In this document: in pieces, positions 62,236 to 64,000 of the stretch
Position numbering within the stretch: position 1 is the first letter of the stretch
Layout of the letters: each line of letters begins with the position of its first letter
Source: Candidatus Goldiibacteriota bacterium HGW-Goldbacteria-1
GTDB lineage: Bacteria; Oederibacteriota; PGYV01
Length of the DNA stretch: 64,000 nucleotides
Reading direction: 5' to 3'
Assembly: GCA_002839855.1 (NCBI GenBank)
Contig: PGYV01000003.1
Location: 1-64,000 of the forward strand
Made by a program: the position numbers and the translations under genes
The notes under the pieces: model-generated
Database searches by the model: none
Told to the model about the DNA's origin: nothing
What the model saw: the letters and a program-made list of their open reading frames with translations, nothing else

Positions 62236-63424
62236 TAGGCGGCTGTTTACTTGGTTTAACTTTGGTATTTCTTAAAGCCAGCCATATTCCAAACGGCGCC
62301 AGCGAAATCATAAAGATAGTGGCTTTGATTCCGTGAACAGGAAGGTGCTGAAGCAGAAACATAAAAAACAGCATCATTGATATCCTTCCCGCCGCAATGG
62401 GAAGGTCGCGCGCCACAAGGTATTCCATTTTTCTTTTGCCTTCAGGGTCGCTTTCCGAAATTACATCCATTGAATACGCCGATATGGGGATTCTTATTAA
62501 ATTATCGCCTATGGGGAATAAAAGGCCCTGGATCACAAGAAAGATAAAATCTATTTTTACAAGCAGCACAAGCGATGCGGCAAACTGAATTATGGCGCCG
62601 TAAAGGATAAGCTTTTCCCGGTGTACAGGTTTTGAAATTTTGCCAAGCAGGTAAGCGGAGGTAATTGACACCGCGGAAAAAAGAATGGTTATTTTTCCAA
62701 AGGTAAATTCACTGTCCGTTACTTTTACAAGCAGCACCGCGAATAGGAACATTGTTATGGCATCGCGCGCCGCAAGAAAAAAGTAAGCGATTAAAACCCC
62801 GCGCCACTTTTTATCACGGGTGAAGATAAGGTCCTTAATTCTGTATGGATGGTCAACGGGCTCTGATTTAAGGCTTGATGACATAAGTATGGCGCCTATG
62901 AAAAGAACAGCGGAAGTGATGAAGATAAAATAATACCCGTTATACCCGCCAAGTTTTACTATCATATATCCCGCCACCGGCGGCGCAAGCAGTGAAGTAA
63001 TTCCGGAAGCCACAGACGTAATGGAATAAAACTTATCCCTGTTTTGGGGGCTTGTGTAATCAAAAGTTAGTACGTGGTAGCCAAACCAGTAAAATCCCAT
63101 TGCCAGGCCTTTTAAAACTCCAAGCAGAATCAGGTAGTCTGTCACTTTTTGGTTTAAGACAAGCACGCAAAGGTAAAAAGCCGTGTAAAATAGTATTCCA
63201 ATCCTGTAAATTGACACGCGGTCCAGTTTTCTGGCAATAAAGCTGTTGGCGTAAAAAATAAAGGGGACAACGGCATAAGTGGAAAGCATGTATAAGGATA
63301 AAGACGCATAGTTGTTCTTAAGCCGCCAGATGTAAATATTTACGAAAACGTCCGAAAGTACGACGGCGACGGTAAAAAGCACTGTAATGCCAATAAGCCT
63401 GTTTAAACGTAATTGTTTTTCCAT
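62216..63424 (-). CDS. Major facilitator superfamily transporter
   Basis: About 402 residues with roughly 12 hydrophobic segments. The conserved loop between helices 2 and 3 is ARKLDRVSIYR, and FDYTSPQNRDKFYSITSVASGI follows helix 4. Substrate unknown. ATG 63424 (MEKQLRL) is preferred to a frame opening at 63463, since the latter lies inside the promoter. Convergent with the lipoprotein gene, overlapping by 20 bp. Confidence 0.85.
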   Translation of the reverse strand: MEKQLRLNRLIGITVLFTVAVVLSDVFVNIYIWRLKNNYASLSLYMLSTYAVVPFIFYANSFIARKLDRVSIYRIGILFYTAFYLCVLVLNQKVTDYLILLGVLKGLAMGFYWFGYHVLTFDYTSPQNRDKFYSITSVASGITSLLAPPVAGYMIVKLGGYNGYYFIFITSAVLFIGAILMSSSLKSEPVDHPYRIKDLIFTRDKKWRGVLIAYFFLAARDAITMFLFAVLLVKVTDSEFTFGKITILFSAVSITSAYLLGKISKPVHREKLILYGAIIQFAASLVLLVKIDFIFLVIQGLLFPIGDNLIRIPISAYSMDVISESDPEGKRKMEYLVARDLPIAAGRISMMLFFMFLLQHLPVHGIKATIFMISLAPFGIWLALRNTKVKPSKQPPITVSEA

Positions 63425-63434
63425 AATGTTGAAT

Positions 63435-63463
63435 ATTATATAATATGAAAGCGGGGTTATCAA
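63435..63463 (-). promoter_or_regulatory. sigma-70 promoter of the MFS gene, almost leaderless
   Basis: On the minus strand TTGATA and TATAAT are separated by 17 bp. The -10 box ends only 10 bases before ATG 63424, so the predicted transcript has a leader of about 3-5 bases and no ribosome binding site. Confidence 0.72.
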
Positions 63464-63553
63464 TCGGTAAGTTAAACGATTTTTCTGTTGATTTTATGAT
63501 TATGTTAAGGTATTATTTGTGTGTAATGGGGCGGTAAAAAATCGGAGTGTTAA

Positions 63554-64000
63554 ATGAAATTTAATAAGACTAAAAAAAGGTCTATTTTTATAACTTTGAT
63601 ATTACTTTTTATCTCTTCTATTATATATTCGGCAACCACCTACACCGAAAACTTCACAACAGACAATTTTAAGGATAATTCTGCCACAACTGCAAACTGG
63701 GATACTGTAAACAATCAGGGGATTTTGTTAAGAGAGCCGCGGTTTGCGGAAACTACCGGTGTAATAAACTGGGGCGGCGGCATAGAAGCGATAAAATATG
63801 ACGGGGTTGGCACATGGGTAATAGCCGGTGACGGCGGAAAAATAAACAGTTATGACGGCTCGCATTTTGTTAACTTAAGTGTGGAAGCGGGTTTTGGCAC
63901 TGATAATATTTATACAGTATGGCACAACGGAAGCAGCTGGTTAATAGGCGGCGCCGGCGGTAAGGTAAAAGGGTGGAACGGCACAACAACCTGGACAGAT
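63554..64000 (+). CDS. Secreted beta-propeller-like protein (N-terminal fragment, cut by window end)
   Basis: At least 149 residues with no stop before the window ends. A basic start and hydrophobic helix (FITLILLFISSIIYSA) form a signal peptide. The mature part begins TTYTENFTTDNFKD. WVIAGDGGKINSYDGSHF and WLIGGAGGKVKGWNGTTT are two similar repeats of about 40 residues, as in BNR- or Kelch-like propellers. CGGAG lies upstream of ATG 63554. Family not fixed. Confidence 0.75.
   Translation, partial: MKFNKTKKRSIFITLILLFISSIIYSATTYTENFTTDNFKDNSATTANWDTVNNQGILLREPRFAETTGVINWGGGIEAIKYDGVGTWVIAGDGGKINSYDGSHFVNLSVEAGFGTDNIYTVWHNGSSWLIGGAGGKVKGWNGTTTWTD

Overview
This 64 kb window is gene-dense bacterial chromosome of moderate GC. 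Consensus sigma-70 promoters (TTGACA, 17 bp, TATAAT), strong Shine-Dalgarno sites and frequent TTG starts recur through it. A PilQ secretin, lipoprotein signals and a binding-protein ABC importer point to a diderm (outer-membrane) cell. A two-gene SufCB system and several radical-SAM enzymes fit an anaerobe. The gene set (type IV pili, roadblock proteins, YYY-domain and PMT-like membrane proteins, NHL proteins) suggests an uncultivated candidate-phylum lineage. Something near Goldbacteria or Omnitrophota is possible, but that placement is a guess and not shown by the sequence.

Layout. 0-4.2 kb: tRNA-Glu, a repeat-rich spacer, a small four-helix-bundle gene with a nonsense codon near its start, sufC-sufB, a nuclease-fold protein without its catalytic residues, and a PilZ protein. 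4.2-18.9 kb: pilT, pilC and a separately transcribed pilin, then one long run pilD-pilMNOPQ-aroC-aroK-aroB-TPR/roadblock-roadblock-membrane protein-ftsB-like, ending at a terminator. 19-26.8 kb: an ankyrin-repeat protein, a membrane-embedded spermidine-synthase-like protein in a segment flanked by a 16-bp copy of the tRNA-fMet 3' end, tRNA-fMet, tRNA-Leu, mnmG and rlmN. 26.8-32.1 kb: an accessory segment with a DUF4143-type ATPase, a truncated RHS protein with a candidate immunity partner and two small secreted proteins. The second of these ends in a duplicated rlmN 3' tail, so the segment lies between two diverged copies of about 100 bp.

32.4-39.5 kb: a sugar-type ABC importer whose second permease carries an inserted barrel-sandwich-like domain, then a peptide-type ABC transporter without a binding protein. 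39.5-42.8 kb (minus strand): a PASTA-only membrane protein, rpe and ffh. 43.1-56.3 kb: a cell-surface glycan or glycoprotein locus with a YYY/DUF2298 protein, a PMT-like GT-C protein, two NHL proteins, a flippase, three GT2 glycosyltransferases and a B12-type radical SAM protein. 56.4-58.5 kb: tRNA-Phe, tRNA-Thr and rpsP-khpA-trmD-rplS. 58.6-64 kb: a MORN-type lipoprotein, a small hypothetical protein, a GH1 glycosidase, a glycine-rich lipoprotein, an MFS transporter with an almost leaderless promoter and the start of a secreted beta-propeller-like protein.

The most unusual non-coding feature is a set of dispersed intergenic palindromes. Copies at different loci differ in their arms, but paired positions change together or become G-T wobbles. 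Larger imperfect hairpins built from short-period tandem repeats occur at four other intergenic sites. No CRISPR array, transposase, integrase or rRNA gene was recognised.
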